Shown piece by piece: positions 31,800-43,230 of a stretch of DNA of 64,000 bases; positions within the stretch are counted from its first letter, which is position 1, and each line of letters opens with the position of its first letter. Location: the NCBI GenBank assembly GCA_018136815.1, contig CM030931.1, positions 4,780,148 to 4,844,147 of the forward strand, given 5' to 3'. The translations under genes were made by a program, and so were the position numbers. The DNA comes from Isochrysis galbana. Lineage: Eukaryota > Haptophyta > Isochrysidales > Isochrysidaceae. The notes below the pieces were generated by a model that was given only the letters and a program-made list of their open reading frames with translations, was not told the origin of the DNA and did not search any database.

Positions 31800-33084
31800 A
31801 GGCACTCTTCTAGCAGCGTCCCTCTCCCTAGGCTCGATAACCCTCGCTCTTGCAGGGGGAGGTCGTCGCGTCAGCCGGCAACTGCTGCCACAACCGACGG
31901 ACAAACTCGTGTGTGAATCGGTTTCCTCCTTTCTTGGTACTCTAGAGTAGTATAAAAAGACAGGGAGAGCTGTGAGGGGAGGGCGAGGAGGGACTACTCA
32001 TAGTGAAGGGAATGATCAACCAGAGAGGGCAGAGGGGGGGAAAGTTAGTACAATACTACTAGCTACTAGGAATCTCGCCGCCCACGCACCCTTTGGGCCC
32101 ACTACTCTTACACACGCGTGCTACACCCCCACCACCTAGGGCGGTCAAACAGGGCTTTTAACTTCTAAGGGTGAAAATTCACTAAGTCAAGATTGAGGTT
32201 TTATCGCGAGATCTTAGGATATGCTACTGGAAATGGGTATATTAGGCAGAATCTAATGAGAAATATGCACATTTTCGACGCCATTCAACACACAGACCCC
32301 AAAACGTTTTCGCGCTCGTGCGAAATCGACGTCGACCACAAAAGTGCACCACAGGTCGCGCTGTGCGACGCGCGCCTGCGTTCCCCGGGCACGGTTACCC
32401 CCGGGCAGGCAGTACAAAACCCTGCGCGGGCGCACCGCGTCGCCTGCGCCCTCCACCTCGCCCCTGCTGGCATCTACTGCCAGCCCCTCGCGCGTATGCA
32501 GTGCGCGGCAGGCCGCGAAGCGTCAAAATGACGGTGCTGCGCATGATGGGCTGCCCCATCACGCGCGGCACCGCCTCAGCATGGTGGGAGCGGGTGCCTG
32601 CTGGCCTCCTGGCCGCCCAGACCCTCGCCAGAGCGGCCACAGGCCGCGTGCGAGGCCACTGGCGAGGCCAGCGACCATCGCTGCGGCCGCCATCGCGCGC
32701 CGCCGCAGGAGAAAAAGATCAACTTGATTATAATTTAATTTTTAACAAATTTTTATGGGTCGCGGCGCGGCAAAGGAACGGGACTAGCGCGCACACAAGA
32801 CAGGACTCCCTGCCGCGGCGAGCGCAAGCACCCTTCCCCCTTATGCCACCCAGCTCTTCACTAGCTTACTACCTGCGCTAGCCGGAGCACCCCTCCCTCC
32901 ACACTCAAGCAGCCCCCCACGCCAGGATCCTGTTTTGGTCTCGCAGGCAAGGGGGCCTAATGGGAGGGTGAGGAGCAACTCCTCAAAGAGGAGCTTTGGG
33001 GAAGGAGATGTTTGAGTGGGGGCGCTATACCCTTGCGCTAGGCATGGGCAGCGACGCCGCCTCAAAACATGTCCTCCCTCTGGT
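31800..33084. other. Intergenic, repeat-derived in part, no gene seen
   Basis: GGGCGGTCAAACAGGG near 32140 is shared with 14.6 and 58.0 kb. ORFs of 187 and 211 codons are compositional and overlap on opposite strands. A+T-rich stretches occur near 32170-32270 and 32725-32755. Confidence 0.4.
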
Positions 33085-33465
33085 CTTGAGTCGAAATTTT
33101 TTGTGTTTGAATCCGAGGGCGAGGGGGTTTGTGGTTCTTGGGTTGGTTGTAGTGGGATGAGGGAGTGGGAGATGGAGTGAAGTGTTGAAAGAGGGCCCAA
33201 GGCAGGGCACTGAGTTGTAGGTACTTGTGGCCCACAAGGGTGGGGTGAAAACGAAAAGTGTATCAACATGTGTCTTGAATTGAAATTTTTGGTGCTTTGA
33301 ACAGAGGGCGGGGGGGTTTGTGCCGTTTGGGTTGGTTGAAGTGTGAAGGGGGAGTGGGAGAGGGAGTCTTGTGTTAAGAGAGGGCCCAAGGCAGGGCACT
33401 GAGTGATTGGTACTAGTGGCCCACAAGAGTGGGGTGAAGACGAGAATTGTGTCAACAAGTTGGAA
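33085..33465. repeat. Tandem repeat, two copies of a 189-bp unit
   Basis: GAGGGCCCAAGGCAGGGCAC starts at 33191 and again at 33380, and GGGGTTTGTG at about 33124 and 33313. Both give a period of 189 bases. The units differ by scattered substitutions and small indels. A minus-strand ORF of 180 codons stays open across both units, so the translated protein is internally repeated (LLWATST, VPCLGPS); I regard it as non-functional. Confidence 0.8.
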
Positions 33466-33559
33466 AACAGAGGCATGGGGTGCTCTCCGTATGGGGTTGA
33501 TGGTTGTGAAGTGGCCCAAGCAAACTCCCGGATTTCTGGAAGAGAGCGCTAAATAATAT

Positions 33560-35270
33560 TCGCACACTCAAGCTAACATCCCTAGAAACGAGTAGAGAAG
33601 GCTTACTATCGCAACCCATATGGGGCAGCCCGACGCACCCGGGGCCCAAAATGAACCCCTCGTGGGCGAAGCTATGGAACAAGCTGGATTGCAACACCAT
33701 ACATAACGTATTTACAGACTTCGGCGCAACATCGCCCTACCGTAGCGAGGATTGTGAACAATATCTTAGAAACAATGACACTTACATTCACTTCCAGGGA
33801 GAATATATCCCGAGAGACAAATTCTTGGCATCATGGAGCGCCATTGTAGATCACGCCGAGACGATGTTGACGTCACGGGCGGCCCCAACGGATGCAGAGA
33901 CCTCGGCGACGAGGCGGGAAACCAGCGAACATCGCGGCTCGGAAGAGCATACCCCGAAACTACACATAGCCCAAGACGGCAGCTACTTCGCCGAGCTCAA
34001 AGGCGAATGGTATGAAGCGGAGCTCTCGTACCTAGGTACGCCCATAATCGGCGCAAGACTCGACAAAGCCCCCGAACAGCTAGATCCCTCCCCACCGGCA
34101 AAATGGGGGGATGGCTTTAAATCAAACAAGAGATTGGAATACCCCCTAGCGGACGAGTATACCCTGGACGGAGACACCCCTCTAGACGAAATGGGAGTGG
34201 AACAACTTACACGAGCAATGCAGAAGACGGACGGAAAGCGTAGACGCCTAACGGGGCCCGAGAATTGGAAACGGCGGCTACCGACACCCGACAACACGTG
34301 GGAGCACCTAGCCACAATATATACATCCCCGATGATGACGGCGAGAGATACACACCTCCACTTCAAGCACCTAACCCACAGAAGGATAGGCACATACAAC
34401 CGGTTCGCGGATAGGGACAAAACCTGCCGCATGTGCAAAGCGTCTAACGAATCTTCCACCCACTTGGGAGAATGCCCGAGGGTAGTCAAGATTTTCGAAA
34501 CGCTCGACAAACTGGCAAGGTACACTCCCCGAAGTGGTAGAAGCAGGGAAGAGGTAATCATAGATAACCTTTTCATGCACCCCGGGGGGGAAACACCGCG
34601 ATCGCTCACCATACTCTACACTCTAGCGTGGAGATATATTTTGACAGACTTTTACAGGATACACTACGATGGCATTGAATTCTCGGAGGAATCAGTGTTG
34701 ATAAGAACGATAGATAGGTACACGACGCTAAGCAAGGCACTACTTTTTGCGAGTACAACAGACTCGGCTAGGACCGCCCAAGCAGGCATGGGCAGACAGC
34801 CGAAGAAAAGGATCGACATGAACGATGTATACCCTATATTCACACTAGGTGCAAGAGGTAAGCTAGAACCAAGTCTAGAGTTACAAGCCCTGATCACCAC
34901 GTTGGGGGTGGCATATATAACTGCCGAGAGACCCGAACCAGAACAAGACTGAGACGAGATACACCTCGACGGGACATAAATCCACCGAAACGCGATAGCG
35001 GCCAGCAAGGGCGAGAAAGAGACGAGCACGCCCGCGACCCAACAGACACACAACGACAACTAACCAATAACAGGCCTGCCCGGAACCCGCGCTCTGAACC
35101 AGGCTCATGGTAGCGCACCCGAGCCGAACCCCGGATACCGAAGACAAAGGAATGAAGGGGAGAAGGGGAGGAGGTGGAGGAAAGGGAAATTAAGGGCGGT
35201 GGTATCAGGGATGGGGAAGTACCCTAGGTTAGTAGGTGTGTAGCCCAGAATCTTCAGATGTTTTTTTTTT
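33560..35270 (+). mobile_element. 5'-truncated LINE (non-LTR retrotransposon), 3' half
   Basis: This is the largest LINE copy in the window: the end of ORF2 (33651-34952) and a 3' UTR to about 35260. The UTR ends in CCCAGAATCTTCAGATG followed by T10 and has no poly(A). Pieces of the same UTR occur at 5.9, 16.4, 29.9 and 55.2 kb. The reverse-transcriptase core is absent here, but a related one survives near 42.7 kb. The left boundary is set loosely where similarity to coding sequence begins. Confidence 0.75.
33651..34952 (+). CDS. LINE ORF2 C-terminal region with zinc-knuckle
   Basis: 433 codons remain open. The region downstream of a reverse transcriptase is recognised by a Cys-His cluster CRMCKASNESSTHLGEC (C-x2-C-x8-H-x3-C) following a HLHFKHLTHRRIGTYNR segment, the arrangement of the zf-RVT-type region of LINE ORF2 proteins. 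NWKRRLPTPDNTWEHLATIY and RYILTDFYRIHYDG flank it. The first in-frame ATG (33651) is probably internal to the original ORF. Diverged copies at 13.0 kb and 55.2-55.7 kb confirm the family. The intact frame suggests relatively recent insertion. Confidence 0.75.
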   Translation: MNPSWAKLWNKLDCNTIHNVFTDFGATSPYRSEDCEQYLRNNDTYIHFQGEYIPRDKFLASWSAIVDHAETMLTSRAAPTDAETSATRRETSEHRGSEEHTPKLHIAQDGSYFAELKGEWYEAELSYLGTPIIGARLDKAPEQLDPSPPAKWGDGFKSNKRLEYPLADEYTLDGDTPLDEMGVEQLTRAMQKTDGKRRRLTGPENWKRRLPTPDNTWEHLATIYTSPMMTARDTHLHFKHLTHRRIGTYNRFADRDKTCRMCKASNESSTHLGECPRVVKIFETLDKLARYTPRSGRSREEVIIDNLFMHPGGETPRSLTILYTLAWRYILTDFYRIHYDGIEFSEESVLIRTIDRYTTLSKALLFASTTDSARTAQAGMGRQPKKRIDMNDVYPIFTLGARGKLEPSLELQALITTLGVAYITAERPEPEQD

Positions 35271-35465
35271 CTGAGCGCCCCGGCTGGCATTAATGGTCAT
35301 GTCTGGGGCCTAGGCTCCTTCAGACGGCGAAGGGGTAGCGTTGCGCACTCCCGGGGTTGCTGGAGTGCTGCAGCGACAAACTGCGAGGATGCTGCTGAGG
35401 CCGTAGAGGTCGCCAGTCGAGAGCCCGAAGTCAGTGGTGTAAAGAAACATCTCCTATACGGCTAG
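35271..35465. other. Short spacer, no gene
   Basis: Unremarkable G+C-rich spacer between the LINE end and the next repeat. Confidence 0.3.
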
Positions 35466-35853
35466 TTTACGTAGTTGTGGGCCTCAGGGGGTATGCAGAG
35501 GGAAAAAGTTGACATGCGCACGCACGGCGTCTCCGCGGGGGGACCGATGCACATCGCGCCGTGCCCATGCACGGCGTGCACGATGTGATTGCAAGTCATC
35601 ACAGGTTCTCCGTGCGAAATATCTCTTAAACTGCGTGTTTATGTAGTTGTCGGCCTTAGAGGAAACGCAGAGGAAAAGCGCTGACACGGCGTCCCCCTCG
35701 GGGGAACATGCACCGCGGGGGAAAGCAGAGAAAAAAGTTGTTATGCTAGTCTTCATTTAATTTTAAAATACTGCTCTATATACAACTGTGGACATTTGAT
35801 CGCTCAATTCGACTGATGTCCCACAATTGACGGAACGACACCTGGTGGCGGTC
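35466..35853. repeat. Dispersed repeat built of ~180-bp units, copy 1
   Basis: One unit runs TTTACGTAGTTGT, GGCCT, GCAGAGG, GTTGACATGCGCACGCACGG, then GATTGCAAGTCATCA and GAAATATCTCTTAAA, and is followed by a partial second unit. The block ends with TTTAATTTTAAAATACT and GGACATTTGATCGCTCAATT, then GACGGAACGACACCT. The same order, with one more partial unit, is found at 43503-43953. No protein or RNA family is recognised. Confidence 0.75.
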
Positions 35854-36171
35854 CAGGCGGTCGGGCCAGGGCGTAATCCACGAAGCAAACGGCGGCCGCC
35901 TCGCCAAATCCCTAGCGGCGGCTGCGAGCGAGGACAATGAGGCGGCGGAGGTAGGCACGGTGGGCCTCGGGGACCTCCGCCTCACCTTCGCAGAGAAAGC
36001 GCATGAATGGCTGGCAGTAGTACGGCGAATGCGCACCATCGCCAGTGCCATAGCGCCAGTTGTCCGGGTGGTCGGGGCGACCTATGTCGGTGTCCGGTGG
36101 CGCAGGGCGGAATGCGCAATAGGCACATCCCGTGGCGTTCGTCCACACCCCGCCCTCTGACGTGGGGCGTT

Positions 36172-36256
36172 GTGTGCGGGGAGGAGTGGAGAGAGGAGAG
36201 AGGGAGGGGCTCGTGCCCCCCCATTGGCGAACTAAGTATAAACTTAAACTTAGTTG
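36172..36256 (+). mobile_element. Hairpin-tailed element, tail-only copy 5
   Basis: GGGGAGGAGTGGAGAG, GCTCGTGCCCCCCCATTGG and the left arm AACTAAGT (36230-36237) are followed by a right arm with a 6-base duplication (AAACTTAAACTTAGTTG), ending at 36256. The head is missing, so the copy is strongly 5'-truncated. Confidence 0.65.
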
Positions 36257-36918
36257 CACAGAAGGTAGAGGTGCAGCGAATGTAGGCGGAAGATTCTCCA
36301 ATGGTGCCTAGCCTACAAGGAGGAGGCATAGACATAGAAACGTAGACGACTTCTAAAACAAAAAGGTCGATTGCGGATGCGACAAATACAAATACAGTAC
36401 GAGGGGGGGGGGGAGCACAGTAACAGTAAGTTGTGACGTATAGCAGAGAATTAACAGCTAATGCCACAGATGGCTTTTGCGTTCTTGTACGCAGACTTTA
36501 TAGCTGAACTAACGGCTAATGTCACAGATGGCTCTTGCGCATTCTTGTGCGCACGTGCTGCTGCTGTACGCAAGTACAAGTAGGTGCACGATGAAAAAGG
36601 GCATAATGTGGATGGAATACTGGTATTCATGTATTTTCATTAGCACAGCATGACGGTCTACGCTCGTCTCATGCTGTGCTCGTACTATGCATTCACAAAC
36701 CGATAGGGTTGTGGGCTTGGCTCAAGCAAGCATGCTTCCACAGGTGGTGGTGGCCCAATAGATAAATCTAGCTCTTCGCACGACACAACGTCAACAGCAT
36801 TGGGTGTTGCTTACGTGTGTACACTCACGCATACATAGCATCCCGATGCCGAGAGCGCCCTCAGCTGTGAAAGAGAGAGCGGCCGAGTAGCCACGAGGTA
36901 ACGAGCCCGTCGTCACTC
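36257..36918. repeat. Intergenic with a ~58-bp imperfect tandem repeat
   Basis: AACAGCTAATGCCACAGATG at 36453 and AACGGCTAATGTCACAGATG at 36511, each followed by a TTCTTGT(A/G)CGCA block, show a two-copy repeat. The rest is A+T-balanced and forms the 3' flank of ArgJ. No gene is seen. Confidence 0.55.
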
Positions 36919-38444
36919 TCACGAGCGGTAGTCCGCATTGACGTCGACGTACTCGCGGGTGAGGTCAGAGCCTAAAACCGTACAGGCTTCAGTGCCGACG
37001 CCGAGGTCAATCTCAACCTCCACGTAGCCGTCATGCACCGGGTAATGCACAGACTCCTGCTGCGCCGACCTAATGTGTGCAGAGAGGCTAGTCTCCATCT
37101 CGGGAGACAAGCTGAAGGCGCCGGCTGCAAACACCTCCTGACCGCCAATGTTCATCGTGCATTTGCTGAGATCAAGGTCAGGTGAAACCTTGCCCAAGTA
37201 AGAGCCGACAGCACCTACGATACGGCCGACGTTCGGGTCGTTGCCAGCGATTGCTGTCTTCACGAGGGGCGAGTTCACGACGGCTTTGCCCACTCCACGA
37301 GCTAGGTCAAATGTGGGTGAACCCTTGACGGCGATCCGCATCACGTGCGCCGTGCCTTCGCCATTGCGTGTAATATCGGCGGCCAAGTCCGCGCAAACTG
37401 CTCGAAGCCCAGCGGCAAACTCTTTGAGAGCGGCATCTCCTGAAGGAAGCGGCTTCATCTAAAATGATACGACACAAGAATTGAACAGTCAGATCACCGC
37501 AGCGTAGCTAGAGGAGATTCCCATCACGCAAATGCCGCAGCCACTCTACCTCCGGTGGATACGCCCGCCATTGCCCTGCGCACCTGGGACGAGAGCACCA
37601 CCACGGTATCGGACGTGGATTGATCTCCATCGATGGACATGCAGTTGAATGTCTCGTCTGCCGAGCTTGAGAGCATCTTTTGTAGTTCGGCTTTAGGCAC
37701 ATCAATGTCCGTGAGAATGAAGCACAACATCGTGGCCATATTGGGTTCAATCATGCCGGCACCCTTGGCAATGCCAACGATGGTCCCCCCGCACACTTCA
37801 GCACGGCGCAGCTTCGGGTAGCGATCGGTCGTCATGATGGCTCGAGCGGCGGGCAGCATGGTGTCACGTTGTAGGGCCGCCAAGGCAGATGGAATGGCCA
37901 TGGTCATGGGTCCCACAGGTAGACTCCAGCCAATCACCCCGGTGGATGCAGGGATGACAGACTTGCCCCCGCCGGGGAGCTCGAGGGCAGCTGCCACTGC
38001 CTCACAGAGTGACTCCGAGTCTGCGACACCGTCGCGGCCAGAGCAGACGTTCGAGATCTTGTTGTTGATGATCATTGCCTGTAGCGGTGCACCAGCCTCG
38101 ATCCGCTCGCGGCCGATCTTGATGGGCGCTCCGCAGAAGGAGTTGCGCGTAAGCACGGCGGCCCAGCTGTAGGAGGGCTTATCGGTGACAATCACTGTGA
38201 TGTTCATCTTGGCCTTTGTACCCACGGCCGCCTCGACGGGAGAGAACTCGAAGCCAGTGGTGCCAACACGGAAGCCTTCGGGGAGCCCTGCCTTGCCACT
38301 GAGTGCCGCGTGGTACTCCTCCTCGGAGGTATATCCCTGGTTGACAACGGGCCCGGCGCGGCGCGCGCCGTGCAGCTTGGTCGTGCCGAGCGGGCTCGCG
38401 CCGAGGAGCATGGCCGCCAGCGCGACGTGGGGCACGAAGAGCAT
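36919..38444 (-). CDS. argJ: Glutamate N-acetyltransferase / N-acetylornithine acetyltransferase ArgJ
   Basis: Exons 38444-37584 and 37458-36919, joined in phase by a 125-base GT-AG intron, give about 466 residues. The ArgJ signature is complete. KGAGMIEPNMATML contains the ATML site where the precursor cleaves itself and exposes the Thr nucleophile, and SGRDGV, TRNGEGTAHVM and GNDPNVGRI are the other conserved stretches. The enzyme moves the acetyl group from N-acetylornithine to glutamate in the cyclic arginine pathway and forms an alpha-beta heterotetramer after cleavage. ATG 38444 starts a hydrophobic MLFVPHVALAAMLLGAS segment resembling a signal peptide, followed by a basic stretch (TTKLHGARRAG), consistent with plastid or mitochondrial import. 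The open frame extends to 38654 with another ATG, so the start is not certain. Confidence 0.9.
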
Positions 38445-39918
38445 GCTCGCGAGCGGCCGAAGACGGCCTCGCCCGTTTGTTCCTTCTCGCCTGCAGTCTC
38501 TTCTCTCTCTCTCTCTCTCTCGCTTGCTCGCTCCCAAAGGACACTCGAGTACGTAGTCTTCTCTAGAGGGTATCCGCTTGATAGATAAGTGTGTCCGGAG
38601 GAGGCGCGACGCCGCGCACCACCGGGGAGGAAGCGAGCCCCCCCGCGAGTACAAGCTCGCGCACTCACTCTCAAGGCAGTTCTAAGGGTAAGAGTGTACG
38701 AGTCATGGTTTGATCGTAAAGGTTTTGCCAGCAGAGACAACGTCGGCACGCACGGCGACTCCACGGTCCTCGGTCCACGGGGAGGGGGTGACTCTCAACA
38801 CCGACGCGATTGCGATTGCTGAGCTGTTTTGCTGTGGTGAGTCGCCATTGCAAAAGTGAATTCGTAAAAACACCTCTCAATAGAGGGCGCCTCAACGGAT
38901 CGCGCGCGATAAAAAGAGAGTCTGCTTTGCAAATGCCAAGGCCGAGCCGAGCCGACGAGCGGCTGTGAGGCCGTAAATGTAAATAAAGCGCGCGAGAGCT
39001 GCGGGCCTCCAAGTTGGCCCTGACCCTGGTGCCAGCCTGGTGCGGGTGCTAGCCATAGCCATGGAGGAGGAGTAGGACAGCAGGACGCCATGAGGCGCAA
39101 GAGGGCGCGCCAGACGTCCACTTCGGCCAGCGCGCCCAAACCCATACTGCTGCGAATTCTGGGAAGCTCGCTTTCCTGCCGCCGAGCCGATGGCATAACG
39201 AGTGACCGGTCTACTTTCGGAGATAGTACTAGAAGACCAGCAGCTATCAGGGTCACGTCACCTGAGTACTCGAGTATCCCTTGAGTGGAGTAGGAGTACG
39301 TTAGAGTACTCGAGTCTCTCTACTCGAACACCAATATGACACAGAGTCTAAGTAGAGGATGATAACTATGGCTGGGGGCGCGGGGGGGGGGGTGGGGGGG
39401 GGAAGCAGGAGAAGCTGGGTGGGGGGCGAGGGGCGAGGCGGGAGAGCTGGAGCTGGGAGGGAGAGGAAAGTGGGGAGAGGAGAGCGGGGGGGGGGGGGGG
39501 GGGGGGTCTCCTTTCTCTGCGCTCTGGGTGCTGAGGAAGGGGGGGGGGGCCGCGACGCGCTGCTGGCAGAGGGGGGTTGGGCGAAGGAGAAGGGTAGGGG
39601 GGGACGGGGCGGGGGAGGCGGGAAGCCGTCCTGCCTGCAGCCCGCGCGACGCGATGCCGGAGACGGAGGAGACGAAGCGTGGATGCATCACAATGCTGGC
39701 AAGGGAGGCAGAGGCGCGTACACGCACACACACACACACACACGCCCCACGCCTTCCGCCATGCGGCGCAATGCTGCTCTGCAGCGTGGCCGACTCTCTC
39801 TCTCTTCTCCCTCCCCTCCCTGCCTCGCTCGCTGCTTGCCGTCTTGCCCACGTTTGCACACTATGCCCCCACTTCCCACGCCTGTCTTCCATCTCTATCT
39901 TCCTCCCTTCCGCTGCAG
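38445..39918. other. Intergenic: CT microsatellite, then G-rich block; upstream exon(s) of the BET gene expected
   Basis: (TC)n at about 38502-38522, the ArgJ 5' flank, and then poly-G tracts (39370-39560) and (CA)n near 39727-39744. The BET gene must have at least one coding exon upstream of 39919, because that exon begins at an acceptor in phase 0, but I cannot choose it. All long ORFs here are compositional. Confidence 0.45.
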
Positions 39919-42009
39919 GAGCTCAACGTCGAGCTCGCAAAGGCTGCACTGGCTGGCGGCGACACTTACATGTTTGTGCCGGTCTACGCGCCCAGCATGG
40001 TCAAGTCGTCTTTCCGTGGCGCCAAGTGTCCCTCGGTACACTCAATTTGCCTTGCCCGTCATCACCCATCGGAGCCGTGCGTCTTCTCGCACTAGTGGAT
40101 TGCTCCGTGCAACCTCTGACCACTAGTCATCCTACCCATAAACAGCTGACGACGAATAGTGAGGGTGGCGCTCCCACACGTCTTCCTGGAATTACCAGTG
40201 GAGTGTCGCGACGGAGAGAGAGCGGCGCCCCGCGTGAACGGAAGCGTCCAGCAGCAGCAGTGCATGCAAAGGATGCGGCAGAATCCTCGGATCAGGTAGA
40301 GAGCTACCTATGGAGGCCCGTCCTTCCTGTGCAGTTCTTCAGCTTGGAATGTGCACTGCCAGGTCTCACTCTTGCGGACTCACTCTCCGTCATGTTGTCC
40401 GAATATTGCAGCCGGCGGCAGGGTCTTCTGCGAACGTGCAGCGGATAAAGAGGCAAAAGGTGCCTCAGGCTCCGCGTCCATCGGTTGGGGGCAATGGCTT
40501 GCAAGGCAGCAAAATGAAGCCGGTGCTGAAGATACTCAACGAGCTGATTCGCCATCCTTTCGCGAAGCCCTTCGCACTTCCGGTGGACCCAAGTCTATAT
40601 CCAGATTACTACACGAAGGTGAGCACATTTCTTCGTTCTCACGGCATCCTCCACGTTTCTACATCGTCTCCTCCACTGAGTTGCTGCCGCATGGCGACTG
40701 ATTAGGTGACCCATCCAATCGATTTGGGGACAATCAAGAAGCAGCTGGAGTCAGGGTCATACAGAGACGTGGAGCAAGTCAAGACTGACATCGCACGCGT
40801 TTGGGAGAATTGCGCTATTTACAATCCGAAGGGATCGGCAATCATCAATATGGCAAACACTCTTGCGCAAGTCTTTGATGAGAAGATCAGTGCACTTCCC
40901 GACGAGTCGGTGCGTGCTACGGGGAGCATCTTGCACCTGCTGCATCTTGTGTGTCCTGAGCTCGCTGGCTTACGCACGCTTGCAATGCTTCTTCTCAGGC
41001 GGTGCGTGAGCAAGATGCTGCCAAGAAGCTTGAGCGCCAGCAAAAGCTGATGCAACGGGAAATGCAAAAGCAGCTGGAGGACATGAAAGCAATGTTCGAG
41101 AAGCAAAAGCAAGAGATGATCTTGCAGCACCAGCAGCAGTTATACGGCATGGCTGCCGCACCTGCATGCGGAGGCGGTCGAGGTGGGCGAGGAGGTGGTT
41201 CAAGCAAGCGACGCGCTGGGAACGCAAACGCGCCTGCCGCCGGGCCCGCGGAGCCTCCCATCGACGACTCTCGGGACATGACGTTTGAGGAGAAGTCGCA
41301 ACTCTCGGCGGGCATCAATAAGCTTAGGTCAGACAATCTAGTGAAGGTGGTCTCAATCATACGCACCAACATGCCTTCGCTCAGCGATGCAGATGGGGAG
41401 ATCGAGGTGGACATCAATGCCCTCGATCGCAAGACTTTATGGGAGCTCCACCGCTACGTCAACGCCTGCCTCAACAAGAACAAGTCGAAGAATAAGAAAG
41501 CGCCTGCGCAGACAACAGCGAGTCGAACCCTTCAGGCGCAACAGGCCCAGGCGCTCTCCGAGCAAAGGATCGCGCAATTGCAGCAGTCCCTTGCCGCTTC
41601 CTCAGGCAGTAACGGCGCTTCTTCCTTTGGAAATCAAAACGGCGACGAGTTTGGGCATGAGGGGTCAGCATCGTACTCCGACTCCGAGGGGGATCTGACC
41701 ATGGGCGCCTCGGGCGTGGGCGGGGGTGGCTATTATGATGGATTCGCCCAATCCAAAGCACAGAGCGACCGAGATCGGCAACAAGCGGAGCGGAAGCGCC
41801 AAGATGCACAGCGTCAAGCGGTCGAACGTCGACGCAAGAAAGAAGATCAAGAAAAAGCACGCATCGAACGTGAGCGTGCTGCTGCACGTGCTGCAAACGA
41901 GGCAGGGAGTGGCGGGATAGACATGTTGGGCCAGAGCAGTGCCATGGCCTCGTTTGAAGATGGCACTGACACCTTTGATTTTCCACTTGATGAATATGGC
42001 GACGGCTGA
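39919..42009 (+). CDS. BET-family bromodomain protein with NET domain, 5' end incomplete
   Basis: Five exons are read: 39919-40035, 40146-40295, 40412-40618, 40706-40909 and 40999-42009, with introns of 87-116 bases, all GT-AG in phase 0. Exons 3-4 form a bromodomain (KILNELIRHPFAKPFALPVD, YPDYYTKV, HPIDLGTIKKQLESGSY), with the acetyl-lysine-binding Asn in WENCAIYNPKG. Exon 5 starts with a Gln/Lys-rich coiled coil. A Gly/Arg stretch follows, then a NET domain (MTFEEKSQLSAGINKL, VDINALDRKTLWELHRYVNA) and a C-terminal coiled coil with an acidic end. One bromodomain plus NET is the plant GTE/BDF arrangement; animal BET proteins have two. It should read acetylated histones and recruit transcription factors. 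The N-terminal exon is not identified, and the first exon listed has no known motif. Confidence 0.85.
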
Positions 42010-42590
42010 ATTCTCGCACGTCCTTGTTGAATGGCTGTGGTTTTCTAGTGAACAAAGCGTACCCGTTCGGAGTTTCCCCTGCCGGACAAGCTAGCGAGTA
42101 TGCATTTGCTCTCGGGGCATTCTTGGACTCATAAAGAGGGGCCGCAGCCCTTGATAGCCATGTGGAGCCAAGAATAAGTAGGTGCCCACACGCAACATGG
42201 GCTGGTGCACGCAGTACGCCTTGCTATCCACTTTCTGCCATATCGTGCTTGATTATAGCGTTGAGCACTCGTTCACATTCACTTCAGAATGCGATCGAAC
42301 CAGCACGTCGATTACGGCAGTCACGACCCGATCTACCTACTTCAACACTTTGCGATGTGTTGGCAGGCACGGGCTGGAGCTGGAGTTCTGCTATGGACTT
42401 CTTGTCTCCGAACTTTTTCCTTTTCAGTAACCCCCCAAAAATCTGAAGGTTCTGAGTACGTGGGGCCCATCGCACTCACCGTGCTGACTCACACCATCGA
42501 CTATTGCTGTCGGAGCGAAGCTCGTTTCCTCTTTGGGAACGAGCCGTGAAGGCGTACCGGCGGCTAGCGCGGCACACGATTTATCCGGGG
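42010..42590. other. Intergenic, no gene seen
   Basis: A minus-strand LINE-tail-like start (AAAAATCTGAAGGTTCTGAG) lies near 42438. Otherwise the sequence is unremarkable. Confidence 0.4.
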
Positions 42591-42915
42591 AGCCCGGAAC
42601 AGGCTTATCGGGAGAACGGGGAAGCAACCAATAACAGGCATTTGGAATGGACGGGAAAGGGGCACAAAATAACGTGATGGAGGGCGCGAGAAAGGGGAAT
42701 GGCGCACGATTAAATTATTCAACGGTGGACGGAGCTACCCCTTCACGATAGGGAGCGGGATGCCTCAGGGATGCCCCCTATCACCACTCACCTTTCTTCT
42801 CACAACCGAAGCGCTAACCCGAGCCATAAAGGGTGGCTCCGACATAAAGGGGATAGACCTCAACGGTAGGGCGATCAAACGGGGCGGCTTTTTAAGTACT
42901 AAAACCTTTTTAATA
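42591..42915 (+). mobile_element. LINE reverse-transcriptase core fragment
   Basis: GSGMPQGCPLSPLTFLLTTE, then ALTRAI and SDIKGIDLNGRAIKRGG, is the RT motif around PQGxPLSP of non-LTR retrotransposons, encoded near 42754-42890. No YxDD catalytic box follows before the frame is lost, so the fragment is inactive. It likely belongs to the same family as the ORF2 C-terminal half at 33.6 kb, because the spacing from the RT core to the zinc-knuckle region would fit one protein; this is an inference. Confidence 0.7.
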
Positions 42916-42989
42916 TTCTTACCGCACTCGCGGCGAATGGAACCACACTACCTACAACATACATGTAGCATGTAGCACGTAGCGTACTT

Positions 42990-43230
42990 TCTTTCTACGC
43001 CCCCACTCCCCCGGCCCTTCTTCCCCCCGCTATCAGGCGACTCCCACCGTGCACTACTAGCTAGGGGGATTGGGGTGAAGGCGGCTTAGATCTTAGATAT
43101 GGTCCGGTGGCCCGCCCGCCCCCCCGGTGATCCGTTCCCCCCTTCCTCCTCTGCCTACCGGGCTGGCGCTGGCGGCGGACTCTTTCTTTCTCGACTTATC
43201 CTGTAAACGGGCGCAAGCAAGACTTGTATG
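42990..43230 (-). repeat. Head of hairpin-tailed element family, inverted fragment
   Basis: GGCGACTCCC near 43035, CTAGCTAGGGGGATTGGGG, and TCTTAGATATGGTCC near 43091 are the reverse complement of the blocks found at 23.5-23.6 kb and 44.1-44.2 kb. The tail is absent. Confidence 0.55.

Noticed and set aside
39359..40448. ORFs of 255-306 codons upstream of and across the first BET exons
   Set aside because: They read through introns with clear splice sites and through poly-G and CA runs; the exon reading explains the coding content better.
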